From JBEVOS01 sp964563395 (GTDB lineage: Bacteria > Pseudomonadota > Alphaproteobacteria > Caulobacterales > Aquidulcibacteraceae): DNA of 64,000 nt. This document shows, one piece after another, positions 54,390 to 63,708 of the stretch. Under the pieces are notes generated by a model. The model worked only from the letters and a program-made list of their open reading frames with translations, searched no databases and was not told the DNA's origin. Position numbers and translations under genes: made by a program. The first letter of the stretch is position 1. Each line of letters starts with the position of its first letter. The stretch lies in the NCBI GenBank assembly GCA_964563395.1, contig CAZLWK010000004.1, positions 129,716-193,715 on the forward strand, written 5' to 3'.

Positions 54390-54606
54390 TCCGCTCGTCC
54401 ATCCAGGCGCTTACTTCGTCCCAGGTATGGCCGCCATTGGCGTCGTAATCCGCCGTCGCGAGATCGAGCTGTCTCAACAAATCGTCGCGGCTCAGAAAAT
54501 GCGCCCTCAGCGCGCGCTGAACGACTTCCGAAATGCTTTGACCACGACCGGCGGCGACTTCAGCTTCGAGCCGTCGCGTCAGGTCGGGAGGCAAATTGAT
54601 CGTCAT
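54373..54606 (-). CDS. ParD-like ribbon-helix-helix antitoxin
   Basis: 77 aa, N-terminal RHH DNA-binding segment (MTINLPPDLTRRLEAEVAAG, then SEVVQRAL) and a toxin-binding tail. It overlaps the toxin start. Forms a type II toxin-antitoxin unit expected to autorepress. Confidence 0.88.
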   Translation of the reverse strand: MTINLPPDLTRRLEAEVAAGRGQSISEVVQRALRAHFLSRDDLLRQLDLATADYDANGGHTWDEVSAWMDERIADKG

Positions 54607-54630
54607 GGCCTGAAGATGCGCGTCCAGTGC

Positions 54631-55143
54631 TCACGGCGCAAGCGCGCCATCGGCTTCGACGGCCTCGACGCTGAACGTCTCCCAGCCGGGCCAATGGAAA
54701 AATGTGATCCAGCGAAAGCGCTTGGACATGCGCGCCCCCGCTTCGCCGATATCGGACATAGCCCAGGGGTGGTGCTCGCCGTCCGCGCCGTCAGGCCAGA
54801 ATTCCGGCTCCTCATAGCCGCACTCGGCCCAGGCGCGGGTCCAGAGAGCCTCGCCCAGGAACACTTCCACACGGACCCAATCATCGGGGCCGACGCCAAG
54901 CTCGATGCGGCCATCGCCGCGATTGGCGTGAAAAGCGATGGTCGCCCCGTCCGGTCGCTCCGAGAGGATGCTCAGCCGCGCCTCAAGCCCGTTCTTGGGC
55001 GCGGTCCAATCCGGGTAGCGGCGGGCGGCCGCGACGAAGCGGGCGATCAGCGCGCAGGCCGCGCCGTGCGGGCTGTCGTGCCCGGCTTCGACATCTTCAT
55101 AGACAGGGGCGCGCGGCGGCGGCGTTGGTTGGTCATGGCGCAT
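54631..55143 (-). CDS. Uncharacterised cytosolic protein
   Basis: 170-aa acidic protein without signal or TM. Trp-rich (WTAPKNGLEARL, ACVWT-like WTRAWAECGYEEPEFW, HHPWAMSDIG). It stands alone between a toxin-antitoxin pair and a dioxygenase. I do not recognise a family. It starts at ATG 55143. Confidence 0.6.
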   Translation of the reverse strand: MRHDQPTPPPRAPVYEDVEAGHDSPHGAACALIARFVAAARRYPDWTAPKNGLEARLSILSERPDGATIAFHANRGDGRIELGVGPDDWVRVEVFLGEALWTRAWAECGYEEPEFWPDGADGEHHPWAMSDIGEAGARMSKRFRWITFFHWPGWETFSVEAVEADGALAP

Positions 55144-55215
55144 GGGCCCATCCTAAATCGCGTACGAGAAAAACCAGCCTCCATCTCGGCGAAAAAAGGC
55201 GCTAGCCTTGGGTGC

Positions 55216-56049
55216 ATGAGCAACACAATCCGGATCAAGCGCGTGGCCGGCGCGCTCGGCGCGGAGATTTCCGGGATCGATCTCGGCGCCGATCTCAGCG
55301 AGGCGAGCGTGCGCGCGCTTCGCCAGGCGCTGCTCGATCATCAGGTGATCTTCTTTCGCGATCAGGATTTGACCCCGGCCGCGCAGGTGGCGCTCGGGCG
55401 CCGCTTCGGCCCGCTGAACATTCATCCCTTCGTCGCCGGCATGAAGGACCATCCCGAGGTGATGGAGATCATCAAGGAGCCGGCGGACAAGGTGAATTTC
55501 GGCGGCGGCTGGCATTCCGATATGAGCTTTCTGGAGACGCCCTCGATCGGCTCCATTCTCTATGCCGTTGAAGTTCCCGAGCATGGCGGCGACACGCTCT
55601 TCGCCAGCCAGTACGCGGCGTATGAGGCGCTTTCGCCGGGCTTGAAGCGGACCCTTGAGGGCATGCGCGCGATCCATTCGGCGTCGCGGGAATATGGCGC
55701 GGGCGGGCAATCCTCGACGCAGCGCGAAAGTATGCGCGTCGCCGAAGCGGACGGCTATGTCGGCGAGTTCGCGCATCCGGTTGTGAAGACGCATCCCGAG
55801 ACGGGGCGCAAGGCGCTCTATGTCAATCCGGCGTTCACGCTCAAATTCGAGGGCTGGTCGACGCGCGAGTCCAAGCCGCTGCTGGATTTCCTGTTTCAAC
55901 ACGCGCGCTTTGAAGCGTTCACTTGCCGCTTCCGCTGGGAGAAGGGTTCGGTCGCATTCTGGGACAATCGCGCGGTCTGGCATTTCGCGCTCAACGATTA
56001 TCCCGGCCAGCGGCGTCACATGCGACGCGTGACGGTGGATGCGGATTAA
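55216..56049 (+). CDS. TauD/TfdA-family Fe(II)/2-oxoglutarate dioxygenase
   Basis: 277 aa. Iron facial triad H100, D102 (WHSD) and distal H256 (VWHFALNDYPG), with an arginine about 12 residues later for 2-oxoglutarate. It hydroxylates a small anionic substrate (taurine, alkyl sulfate or phenoxyacetate in relatives); no sulfonate transporter is adjacent, so the substrate is open. It ends one base from convergent mlaF. Confidence 0.9.
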   Translation: MSNTIRIKRVAGALGAEISGIDLGADLSEASVRALRQALLDHQVIFFRDQDLTPAAQVALGRRFGPLNIHPFVAGMKDHPEVMEIIKEPADKVNFGGGWHSDMSFLETPSIGSILYAVEVPEHGGDTLFASQYAAYEALSPGLKRTLEGMRAIHSASREYGAGGQSSTQRESMRVAEADGYVGEFAHPVVKTHPETGRKALYVNPAFTLKFEGWSTRESKPLLDFLFQHARFEAFTCRFRWEKGSVAFWDNRAVWHFALNDYPGQRRHMRRVTVDAD

Positions 56050-56823
56050 CTAAACCACCGCTTGGATCGGCCCTTCGGCGCGGCCATGCACGAATTGATC
56101 GACGCGCGGATCGCCGGAGCGGTCGATGTCGGCCGCAGGGCCGCGCCACACGATCTGGCCTCCATAGAGCATGGCGATTTCATCGGCGATCTTCCGCGCG
56201 CTCGCCATGTCATGCGTGATCGACACCGCCGCGCAGCCGAGCTCCTTCGACATCTCCACGATGAGATCGTTGATCGCGTCGGCTGTGATGGGATCGAGGC
56301 CCGTCGTCGGTTCGTCGAAGAAAAGGATGTCCGGCTTGGCGATGATGGCGCGCGCGAGCGCGGCGCGCTTCTGCATGCCGCCAGAGAGCTCCACGGGCCT
56401 CAGATCGGCGTTCTCCGGCGCCAGCCGTACGCGCCGCATCGCCTCGATCGCCTGTTCGCGCGCGACGCGGCGCGGCATACGGTCGGCGTAGATCAGGCGG
56501 AAGGCGACATTCTCCCAGATCGTCATGCTGTCGAACAGGGCGCCGCCCTGGAACAGCATGCCGAACTTGCGCTGGATCGCAGCATGGGCCTTGCCGCTTT
56601 TGGCGCCCTTGCCGGAGAACACCTCGCCATCGACGAGGCATTGGCCGTCATCGGGTTTCATGAGGCCGAGCGCGCATTTCAGCGTCACCGACTTGCCGGT
56701 GCCCGAGCCGCCGATGATGACGAGCGAACGGCCGGCGGCGACGTCGAAGCTGACGCCGTCGAGCACTTGGCGTCCGCGCAGCTTCTTTTTCAGGCCGCGG
56801 ATCGAAAGTTTGGGCGCGCTCAT
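56050..56823 (-). CDS. mlaF: ABC transporter ATP-binding protein MlaF
   Basis: 257-aa ATPase of the phospholipid-trafficking Mla system: Walker A GGSGTGKSV (39-47), signature LSGGMQKRAALA, Walker B ILFFDEPTTGLD. It overlaps the mlaE gene. No mlaD/mlaB gene follows in this window; the substrate-binding subunit may lie elsewhere. Confidence 0.93.
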   Translation of the reverse strand: MSAPKLSIRGLKKKLRGRQVLDGVSFDVAAGRSLVIIGGSGTGKSVTLKCALGLMKPDDGQCLVDGEVFSGKGAKSGKAHAAIQRKFGMLFQGGALFDSMTIWENVAFRLIYADRMPRRVAREQAIEAMRRVRLAPENADLRPVELSGGMQKRAALARAIIAKPDILFFDEPTTGLDPITADAINDLIVEMSKELGCAAVSITHDMASARKIADEIAMLYGGQIVWRGPAADIDRSGDPRVDQFVHGRAEGPIQAVV

Positions 56824-57598
56824 TCGAGATAGAAAGCCGTGATGAGGTAATTGACGGCGAGGATGAGCACGGTGGCGCCGACGACGGCGTTCGTCGCCGC
56901 GCGGCCCACGCCCAGGGCGCCGCCGGTGGAGCGATAGCCTTGATAGGCGCCGAGCGCGGCGATGATGAAGCCGAAGGCTGCAGCCTTGATCATGCCGAGG
57001 ATCACGTCTGCGTTTTCCAGGAAGTCGAACGTATTGCGCAGATAGGTCGTGCCATTGAAGCCGAGCGAGCCGGTTGCGACGAGATAGCCGCCCATCACGC
57101 CGATCGTATCGGCGACGAGAACCAGTATGGGCNNNNNNNNNNCGTCAAGACGGCGGCGAGCACGCGCGGCGCGACCAGAAAGCGAAACGGATCGGTGGAG
57201 AGCGTCGTCATCGCGTCGATCTGTTCGGTGACGCGCATCGTGCCGATCTCGGCGGCGATGCCGGCGCTGACGCGGCCCGCGAGCATGAGGCCGGCCAGCA
57301 CGGGCCCCAACTCACGCGTGATGCCGAGCACCACGATGTTGGGCACGAAGCTCTCCGCGTTGAAGCGCGAGCCGCCGACGAAAATGTTGAGCGCCAGCGC
57401 CGCGCCGATGAAGACGGCGGTAAGCCCGACGACGGGCAGCGAAAAATAGCCGATTTGCAGGCATTGGCGCAGGAATTGGCCGATATAGAGCGGCGGCGTC
57501 ACGGTCGCGAGGGCGGCGCGTCCCGCGAATTGCGCGAAGCGGCCGAACTCGGCCAGCACCGCCATCAAGGCGCGGCCGATATCCGAAAAAGGGCTCAT
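56820..57598 (-). CDS. mlaE: ABC transporter permease MlaE (interrupted by a 10-N gap)
   Basis: MlaE-type permease: N-terminal part (57598-57143) ends ...RVLAAVLT, C-terminal part (57132-56820) starts with PILVLVADTIGVMGG. The Ns at 57133-57142 shift the frame; removing them and adding two bases restores VLT-x-P, matching MlaE permeases. Most likely one intact gene with a 2-base real gap, not a pseudogene. Confidence 0.9.
57133..57142. other. Ten-N assembly gap within mlaE
   Basis: Run of ten Ns in an otherwise finished region. Frame analysis of the flanking mlaE halves shows the true missing length is 2 modulo 3, and family comparison suggests exactly two bases, so the Ns are a placeholder. 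Confidence 0.9.
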
Positions 57599-58647
57599 GC
57601 GCCGCCGCCCTGTGCGCGGCGCACCGCGCCGACGAACGAGGTCAAAATCTCATAGGTGTTGGTGCTGGCGCAGGCGGCGACCTCTGCGAGCGGCGCGGCG
57701 GGTCCCAACAGTTCGGCCTCGTCGCCTGGGCGCACGTCATCATCGCCCGTTACGTCCAGGATGATGAGGTCCATCGACACGCGCCCCACGATTGGGCGTT
57801 TGACGCCCCCCACGACGCCATAGCCGCGCCCGGCGAGGCTGCGCAAGAAGCCGTCCGCATAGCCGACCCCCACCGTGGCGAGTCTCATGGGCGATTGCGC
57901 AACCAATGACGCGCCATAGCCTATGCTTTCACCAGCGGGCGCGGTGCGCACGGCCAGGATCGGGGCGGTGACGCGCGCGACGTTTTGGAGCGCCACGCCA
58001 TTCTCGCGGTCGGCCGCGCCGTAAAGACCCATGCCGATGCGCACCATGTCGAAATGGAACGCCGCGCCCAATTGCGCGCCCGCGGTGGCCGACAGGCTCT
58101 TCCGGGCGAAGGGGAAATGCGCAGCCGCGGCTTCGAAGCGCTCCTTTTGAAGCCGATTGGCCGAATGGGCCGGCCAGGAGGCGCAGGCGAGGTGGGAGAG
58201 CACCAGGATCGGCGCGGGGCAGGCGGCGTGCGCCGCCGCCGCGTCCGAAACGTCGAGACCCAGCCGGTTCATACCGGTGTCGAAATGCAGCGCCGCTTCG
58301 CCGCGCCCGGCCCAGGCCGCGATCTGGGCCATGGAATTGAGCACGGGCGTGACATCGCCATAGTGCGCGGCGTCCTGCGGTGTTGGGCCATTCAGCACAT
58401 AGATGCGCGGGCCGGGGCCCAGTACGGCGCGCACGCGGAGCGCCTCGCCCAAAGTGGCGGCGAAAAAGCTGCGCGCCCCCGCCTTCGCGAGCGCGGGCGC
58501 GACTTGGCCGGCGCCGAGGCCGTACGCGTCGGCCTTGAGCACGGCGGCGACCTCCGCGCCCGGCGCAAGACCTTGAAACGTGCGGTAATTGGCGATTATC
58601 GCGCCAAGATCGATCTCCACACGCGCCGCGCGCGCAGGCGCAGTCAC
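57595..58647 (-). CDS. alr: Alanine racemase
   Basis: PLP enzyme, 350 aa from GTG 58647, 7 bases after dnaB. Cofactor lysine K38 in AVLKADAYGLG, catalytic tyrosine Y244 in SIGYGAS, and the SMDLIILDVT region. It makes D-alanine for peptidoglycan. A frame to 58770 exists but overlaps dnaB by over 100 bases and is rejected. Confidence 0.93.
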   Translation of the reverse strand: MTAPARAARVEIDLGAIIANYRTFQGLAPGAEVAAVLKADAYGLGAGQVAPALAKAGARSFFAATLGEALRVRAVLGPGPRIYVLNGPTPQDAAHYGDVTPVLNSMAQIAAWAGRGEAALHFDTGMNRLGLDVSDAAAAHAACPAPILVLSHLACASWPAHSANRLQKERFEAAAAHFPFARKSLSATAGAQLGAAFHFDMVRIGMGLYGAADRENGVALQNVARVTAPILAVRTAPAGESIGYGASLVAQSPMRLATVGVGYADGFLRSLAGRGYGVVGGVKRPIVGRVSMDLIILDVTGDDDVRPGDEAELLGPAAPLAEVAACASTNTYEILTSFVGAVRRAQGGGA

Positions 58648-58654
58648 AGCGGCG

Positions 58655-60130
58655 TCAGCCCCTGTCCGAGAGATTTCCGAAGCGGGTGAACCGGCCTTCA
58701 AAATAGAGATCCACCTTATCGATCGGGCCGTGGCGGTTCTTGCCGAGAATGATCTCGGCGCGATTTTCAACCGCGCGCAGCTTGTCCATCCATTCCTTGT
58801 GCTCGACCACCTTGTCGGCGGCGGGCTCGGTCCGGCTTAGATAATAGGCCTCCCGGTACACGAACATGACGATGTCCGCATCCTGTTCGATTGATCCCGA
58901 TTCACGAAGATCGGAGAGCTGTGGCCGCTTGTCCTCACGCGCCTCCACCTGACGCGACAATTGCGACAGCGCGATGACCGGCACCTTCAAATCCTTGGCC
59001 AGGGCCTTAAGGCCCTGGGTGACCATGGACACTTCCTGCACGCGATTGTCCGACTTGGCGCCGCCGGGGGTGGTCACCAGCTGCAGATAATCGACCATGA
59101 TAACATCGAGGCCGACAGTGCGCTGCAGCCGGCGCGCGCGCGCTTGCAATTGCGCAATGGAGATGCCGCCCGTCTCGTCGATGTGCAGAGGCAGGGTCTG
59201 CAATTGCGCGCTCGCCTCGAACAGCGCCTCGTATTCGTGCTTTTGAATTTTACCCTGGCGGATGCGGTTGCCTTCGATCGAAGCGACGTCCGACAAGATG
59301 CGCGTCGCCAATTGCTCGGCGCTCATTTCGAGAGAGAAGAACGCGACGACGCCGCCAGGATTGACCGCGTCCTCAAGGCCACCTTCGCTTAGGGCCTTTT
59401 GGCGCGCGCGCGCGATGTTCGAAGCCATGTTCACCGCGAACGCGGTTTTGCCCATGGAGGGACGGCCCGCGATGATGACGAGGTCCGAGCGGTGGAGGCC
59501 GCCCATCAGTTTGTCGAGATCGATGAAGCCCGTGGCGATGCCGGAAACATCGGATTTGCGTTCATAGGCCGCCGCGGCGACGTCGATCGAATTGGCGAGC
59601 GCGGCGGAGAAGGGCGAAAAGCCGGAACTCGACGTGCCGCTTTCCGCGAGAGAAAAAAGCGTGCGCTCGGCTTCCTCGATGATCGTGGCCGCGCCGGCCT
59701 CTTCGGGCGGATTGGTCGCCAAATCGACGATCTCGCCGCCGACGCGGATGAGTTCGCGCCGAAGCGCGAGATCATAGATCAGCTCGGCGTATTCCTGCGC
59801 GTGAACGGTAAGCCGCGCGGCGTTCTCAAGCAGCGTGAGAAGGTAGGCGGCGCCGCCAATCTCGGCGAGCGCGCCGTCTCGCGCGAATTGCTCGCGCAGC
59901 GTGACGCCGTCCGCCAATTGACCGGTGGCGATCTTGGCCGCGCAGGCGGCGAAGATGCGCCCGTGCACGGGATCGTAGAAATGCTTGGGCTGAAGCTTCG
60001 CGCTAATTCGATTGTACGTTTCGTTGTCGAATAGAATTGCGCCCAGAAGCGCCTGCTCGGCGTCCAAATTGTGCGGCGCCGCCGGCAAGGGGGCGGCCTT
60101 CGTTTGAGTCAGTGCGCCGTCTGCAGCCAT
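58655..60130 (-). CDS. dnaB: Replicative DNA helicase DnaB
   Basis: 491 aa: N-terminal DnaG-interacting domain and C-terminal RecA-like helicase with Walker A GRPSMGKTAFAVN and VDYLQLV. It sits between rplI and alr, the usual rpsF-rpsR-rplI-dnaB-alr order. Confidence 0.97.
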   Translation of the reverse strand: MAADGALTQTKAAPLPAAPHNLDAEQALLGAILFDNETYNRISAKLQPKHFYDPVHGRIFAACAAKIATGQLADGVTLREQFARDGALAEIGGAAYLLTLLENAARLTVHAQEYAELIYDLALRRELIRVGGEIVDLATNPPEEAGAATIIEEAERTLFSLAESGTSSSGFSPFSAALANSIDVAAAAYERKSDVSGIATGFIDLDKLMGGLHRSDLVIIAGRPSMGKTAFAVNMASNIARARQKALSEGGLEDAVNPGGVVAFFSLEMSAEQLATRILSDVASIEGNRIRQGKIQKHEYEALFEASAQLQTLPLHIDETGGISIAQLQARARRLQRTVGLDVIMVDYLQLVTTPGGAKSDNRVQEVSMVTQGLKALAKDLKVPVIALSQLSRQVEAREDKRPQLSDLRESGSIEQDADIVMFVYREAYYLSRTEPAADKVVEHKEWMDKLRAVENRAEIILGKNRHGPIDKVDLYFEGRFTRFGNLSDRG

Positions 60131-60220
60131 GCGTCCCTTATGGGGCGATTCTGTCGTTTCGGTTGAGGATCAGAATCGGATGTTGTGGAGCGCGCGAAAC
60201 AGCTTTGGACGGGCGGCGCG

Positions 60221-60254
60221 AAAACGCAGGCCGGACCGTTGGGCCCGGCGTGCG
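60221..60254 (-). terminator. Probable terminator between rplI and dnaB
   Basis: Read on the minus strand: CGCACGCCGGGCC, a short loop, GGTCCGGCCTGCG and TTTT. The 13-bp stem has one mismatch and one G-T pair. It would attenuate ribosomal-protein transcription into dnaB. Confidence 0.65.
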
Positions 60255-60283
60255 TCTTCGACTTTTCTTGCAAGACGCGCGGC

Positions 60284-60856
60284 TTAAGCGCCGGCTTCGT
60301 TCGCGACGGAGGCGGCGGCGATTTCCTGCGCGCGTTCATTGGCGTCGACGCGATCGGCCTGAAGGGCGGCGGCGATCACGTCCTCGCCGCGCGCTTGGCG
60401 TTCCGCTTCGTCCGGCGAACGCGCGACATTGACGGTCACGCTGGCGGCGACCTCCGCGTGCAGACGCACCTTCACGACGTGCAGGCCGATAGTCTTGATC
60501 GGCTTGTCGAGCACGACCGCCGCGCGCGGAATATCAAAGCCATCCGCCCCGATGGCGTCGGCGACATCGCGCGCGGACACCGAGCCGTAAAGCTGGCCGC
60601 CTTCGCCGGCCTGACGGATCAGCACGTAAGCCTTGCCGTCCACCTTGCCGGATTGCTTTTCGGCGGCGGCGCGCGCGGCGGCGTTGCGGGCCTCGATCTC
60701 GGCGCGCTGCGCCTCGAACTTGGCCTTGTTCGCGTCGGTCGCGCGCAGCGCCTTGTGGCGCGGCAACAGATAATTGCGGGCGAAGCCGTCCTTGACCTTC
60801 ACCACGTCGCCTATGGCGCCGAGATTCTCGACGCGCTCAAGCAGAATGACTTGCAT
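60284..60856 (-). CDS. rplI: 50S ribosomal protein L9
   Basis: 190 aa. Canonical start MQVILLERVENLGAIGDVVKVKDGFARNYLLPRHKAL; the long connecting helix and C-terminal domain follow, with the extended C-terminal tail seen in alphaproteobacteria. Third in the rpsF operon. Confidence 0.97.
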   Translation of the reverse strand: MQVILLERVENLGAIGDVVKVKDGFARNYLLPRHKALRATDANKAKFEAQRAEIEARNAAARAAAEKQSGKVDGKAYVLIRQAGEGGQLYGSVSARDVADAIGADGFDIPRAAVVLDKPIKTIGLHVVKVRLHAEVAASVTVNVARSPDEAERQARGEDVIAAALQADRVDANERAQEIAAASVANEAGA

Positions 60857-60868
60857 GGGCGTCGTCCC

Positions 60869-61126
60869 CTATTGCACGGCGAAGGGCAGGAGCGCGAGTT
60901 CGCGCGCCCGCTTGATGGCGATCGACAATTCACGCTGCTTCTTGGCGGAAACCGCCGTGATCCGCGCGGGCACGATCTTGCCCTTCTCGGAAATGTAGCG
61001 CTGCAGCAGCTTCACATCCTTGTAATCGATCTTCGGCGCACCCGCGCCGGAGAATGGGCACACCTTGCGCCGGCGACCGAACGGGCGGCGCGCGGGGATG
61101 TTCGAGATATTGACCTTCTGAGACAT
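60869..61126 (-). CDS. rpsR: 30S ribosomal protein S18
   Basis: 85 aa from ATG 61126 (MSQKVNISNIPARRPFGRRRKVCPFSG). It contains IDYKDVKLLQRYISEKGKI, the S18 core. Five codons upstream are also open (ATG 61141) but not conserved. It lies 12 bases before rplI. Confidence 0.97.
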   Translation of the reverse strand: MSQKVNISNIPARRPFGRRRKVCPFSGAGAPKIDYKDVKLLQRYISEKGKIVPARITAVSAKKQRELSIAIKRARELALLPFAVQ

Positions 61127-61137
61127 GGCGCTCGCCC

Positions 61138-61548
61138 TCAATCTTCGCCGCGTTCGTCGCGGTCATAACCCGTATCGTCACCATCTTCGCGGCCTTCGCG
61201 GCGCGCGCGGCGGCGCTCGTCGCGGTCGCGGCGGGCGAGCACGGGCGAGGGCTCTTCGTCCAGCTCCTCGACCTTCACGGTCATGAAGCGGATGATGTCC
61301 TCGTTGATCTTCTGGCGACGCTCGATCTCGGCCACGGCCGCTTGCGGCACGTCGAGATTCAACAGGGCGTAATGCCCCTTGCGGTTCTTGCGGATTCGGT
61401 AGGCGAGGTTCCGCAAGCCCCAATATTCGGTTTTCTGGACGGACCCGCCGAGTTCAGTGACCGTGCGGGTGAGATCCTCCAGCAGCGCGTCTACCTGCTG
61501 CTGGGAAATGTCCTGACGCGCGATCAGGACGTGCTCGTAATACGCCAT
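61138..61548 (-). CDS. rpsF: 30S ribosomal protein S6
   Basis: 136 aa: MAYYEHVLIARQDISQQQVDALLEDL, YWGLRNLAYRIRKNRKGHYALLNLD, and a charged C-terminal tail rich in Arg/Glu/Asp. GGGGAGAAG precedes ATG 61548. A longer open frame (to 61749) is non-conserved. First gene of the S6-S18-L9 operon; the 229-base divergent region to 61777 should hold its promoter, but I cannot fix one. Confidence 0.97.
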   Translation of the reverse strand: MAYYEHVLIARQDISQQQVDALLEDLTRTVTELGGSVQKTEYWGLRNLAYRIRKNRKGHYALLNLDVPQAAVAEIERRQKINEDIIRFMTVKVEELDEEPSPVLARRDRDERRRARREGREDGDDTGYDRDERGED

Positions 61549-61777
61549 GCTTCTCCCCTCCTGAGGTCTCGCGGCGCGTCGGGCGGGGAAGGACCGCCAA
61601 GCGCGATGGACCCCGGGCGCGACATGCCCCGGGACCGCGAGATCGAACGAAGGCGGGGAGCTAAGCCATCGGCGCGTCAAAAGCAAGCCGCGGGCAGGCG
61701 CCTTCTCCGCTTCGCCAAGCGGGCGCGCTGCGCTATCGAGGCGCGCCAAACACGGGAAACGGAACGGGAGAGACGGG

Positions 61778-62236
61778 ATGCGGATGCGTCTGACGCTGGC
61801 GGCCTTGGCCTTGCTCGCTTGCGGGACGGCCGCGGCCGATGATGGGCCGGGGCGCTGGACCTATGGCTGGGACGCGGGCGCCGGCCAGGCGGTGGCGACG
61901 CTCCGCGAGGGCGAGCGCGTGGCGGCCACGATCGCGTGCAGGCCCCCGGACGGCGCACTGGTCATCTCCGATTATGTGCTGGGCCGGCGCCGCGCCAGCG
62001 AAGCCAGCGTCGAGATCGGCCAATCCAGCGTGTCCTGGCCGGCGCGCCAGGAGCGGGGCGCCGAGGGGCGGGCGCTGGTCGTTTCGTTTCCGCAAAGCCC
62101 GCCGATTTTAGCGGCGGCGGTCGATCCCAATGCGCGCGTCGTTATCCGCGCCGGCCGCAACAGCCATGAGTGGGCGCGGGGCGGCGGCGAGAAGCTGCGC
62201 GAAGTGGCCCGGGCGTGCTGGGCGGCGGACTTTTAG
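61778..62236 (+). CDS. Small secreted protein of unknown function
   Basis: 152 aa with a signal peptide (MRMRLTLAALALLACGTAAA, cleavage near 20). The mature part is beta-rich with ACRPPDGALVISDYVLGRR and a C-terminal Cys; two cysteines (in IACRPP and ARACWAA) could form a disulfide. GGGAGAGACGGG precedes the ATG. Divergent from rpsF. No family recognised. Confidence 0.75.
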   Translation: MRMRLTLAALALLACGTAAADDGPGRWTYGWDAGAGQAVATLREGERVAATIACRPPDGALVISDYVLGRRRASEASVEIGQSSVSWPARQERGAEGRALVVSFPQSPPILAAAVDPNARVVIRAGRNSHEWARGGGEKLREVARACWAADF

Positions 62237-62260
62237 GCCGCTTCATGCTAGGCGTTGCGC

Positions 62261-62707
62261 ATGAGCCTCTACGATGACGACGTCTATACCTGGGCGATGA
62301 CCCAGGCTGGCGCGCTACGACGGCGCTCGGCTAATGAGATCGACTGGGACAATGTCGCCGAGGAGATCGAGAGCGTGGGCAAGAGCCAGTCCAGCGAACT
62401 CCGCGCGCGGTATGCGGTGCTGTTGCTGCATTTGCTCAAGTGGGCGTTTCAGCCAGCGTATCGAACACGATCCTGGGAGGCGAGCATTCGCATCCAGCGC
62501 CGGCTTATCGCCGACCATTTGCTTGAGAATTCAGGTCTCAAATCGCGGCGGGATGAATTGTTTGGCCGCGCTTATGTCGAGGCGCGCCTAAGCGCGTCGG
62601 GCGAGACCGACCTGCCGGTCGAGACCTTTCCGGAGACCAACCCCTTCACCCTCGCTCAAGCAATGGACGACGCGTTTTGGCCTGAAGCGGCGAACGACGC
62701 CGATTGA
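62261..62707 (+). CDS. DUF29 domain protein
   Basis: 148 aa cytosolic helical protein with the DUF29 signature (WAMTQAGALRRRSANEIDWD, then NVAEEIESVGKSQ... LLLHLLKWAFQP). DUF29 is frequent in cyanobacteria and scattered in proteobacteria, often mobile; function unknown. ATG 62261; TTG at 62255 also in frame. Confidence 0.85.
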   Translation: MSLYDDDVYTWAMTQAGALRRRSANEIDWDNVAEEIESVGKSQSSELRARYAVLLLHLLKWAFQPAYRTRSWEASIRIQRRLIADHLLENSGLKSRRDELFGRAYVEARLSASGETDLPVETFPETNPFTLAQAMDDAFWPEAANDAD

Positions 62708-62752
62708 AGGCGCGCTTGCGGGGGCGGCTCCGCTCGGCTAGTGCGCCGGCCC

Positions 62753-63694
62753 ATGACATTCGCCTTTATCTTTCCAGGCCAGGGTAGTCAGACGCCCGGC
62801 ATGGGCAAAAGCCTTCATGACGCCTTCGGCGCCGCGCGCGAGGTGTTTCAGGAAGTCGACGAGGCGCTGGGCGAGCGCCTCTCGCGGCTGATCTTCGAGG
62901 GACCTGAGGATCAGCTGACGCTGACTACGAATGCGCAGCCGGCGCTGATGGCGGTGAGCCTTGCGGGCGTGCGCACCCTTGAGCGCGAATTCGGGCTTTC
63001 AGTGTCGAAGGCCGCCTTTTTCGCCGGCCATTCGCTCGGCGAATACTCAGCACTGGCGGCGGCGGGCGCGCTGACCTTGGCGGACGCGGCGCGGCTGCTG
63101 CGACGCCGCGGCGAGGCGATGCAGGCGGCGGTTCCGGTCGGCGCGGGCGCCATGGCCGCCTTGATCGGCAAGACAGACATCGCGCTCGCCGAGGAGATCG
63201 CGCGCGAAGGCCAGGCGGCGGGGATCGTCGTCGTCGCCAATGACAACAATGCGGGAAATGTCGTCATCTCTGGCGAGAAAGCCGCGGTGGATGCGGCGAT
63301 CGCGGCGGCGAAGACCAAGGGCGTGCGGGCGGTGGCGCTCAATGTTTCGGCGCCGTTCCATTCGCCGCTGATGGCGCCCGCGGCCGAGGCGATGGCGGAG
63401 GCGCTGGCCAAAACCACGCTTCTGCCGCTGGCGGCGCCCCTGGTCGCCAATGTCACCGCGCGGCCAGTGAACGAGCCGGCGACGATCCGCTCGCTTCTGG
63501 TGGAGCAGGTGACCGGGCGCGTGCGCTGGCGCGAAAGCGTGGAATGGATGGCGACGGAAGGTCAAGTCTCGCGCTTCGTCGAGGTTGGGGCCGGCAAGCA
63601 ATTGAGCGGCATGGTCAAACGCAACGCCCCTGACGCAGAGGCGCTCGCGCTGGGCGAGCCGGCCGATCTGGAAGCATTCGCGAAAAGCGTTTGA
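62753..63694 (+). CDS. fabD: Malonyl-CoA:ACP transacylase
   Basis: 313 aa. FIFPGQGSQ N-terminus, nucleophile serine in GHSLGEYSA, and a histidine in SAPFHSPLM. It loads malonyl groups for fatty acid synthesis. GTG 62741 is an alternative start; ATG 62753 fits the family. fabG follows 14 bases later. Confidence 0.97.
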   Translation: MTFAFIFPGQGSQTPGMGKSLHDAFGAAREVFQEVDEALGERLSRLIFEGPEDQLTLTTNAQPALMAVSLAGVRTLEREFGLSVSKAAFFAGHSLGEYSALAAAGALTLADAARLLRRRGEAMQAAVPVGAGAMAALIGKTDIALAEEIAREGQAAGIVVVANDNNAGNVVISGEKAAVDAAIAAAKTKGVRAVALNVSAPFHSPLMAPAAEAMAEALAKTTLLPLAAPLVANVTARPVNEPATIRSLLVEQVTGRVRWRESVEWMATEGQVSRFVEVGAGKQLSGMVKRNAPDAEALALGEPADLEAFAKSV

Positions 63695-63708
63695 AACAGG
63701 AGCGCGTG

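Noticed and set aside
58648..58770. Longer alanine racemase start inside dnaB
   Set aside because: It would overlap conserved DnaB C-terminal codons by over 100 bases, whereas GTG 58647 fits the family length.
61549..61777. Promoter for the S6-S18-L9 operon
   Set aside because: A TTGACG is present on the minus strand but no matching -10 at proper spacing; I could not support a specific site.
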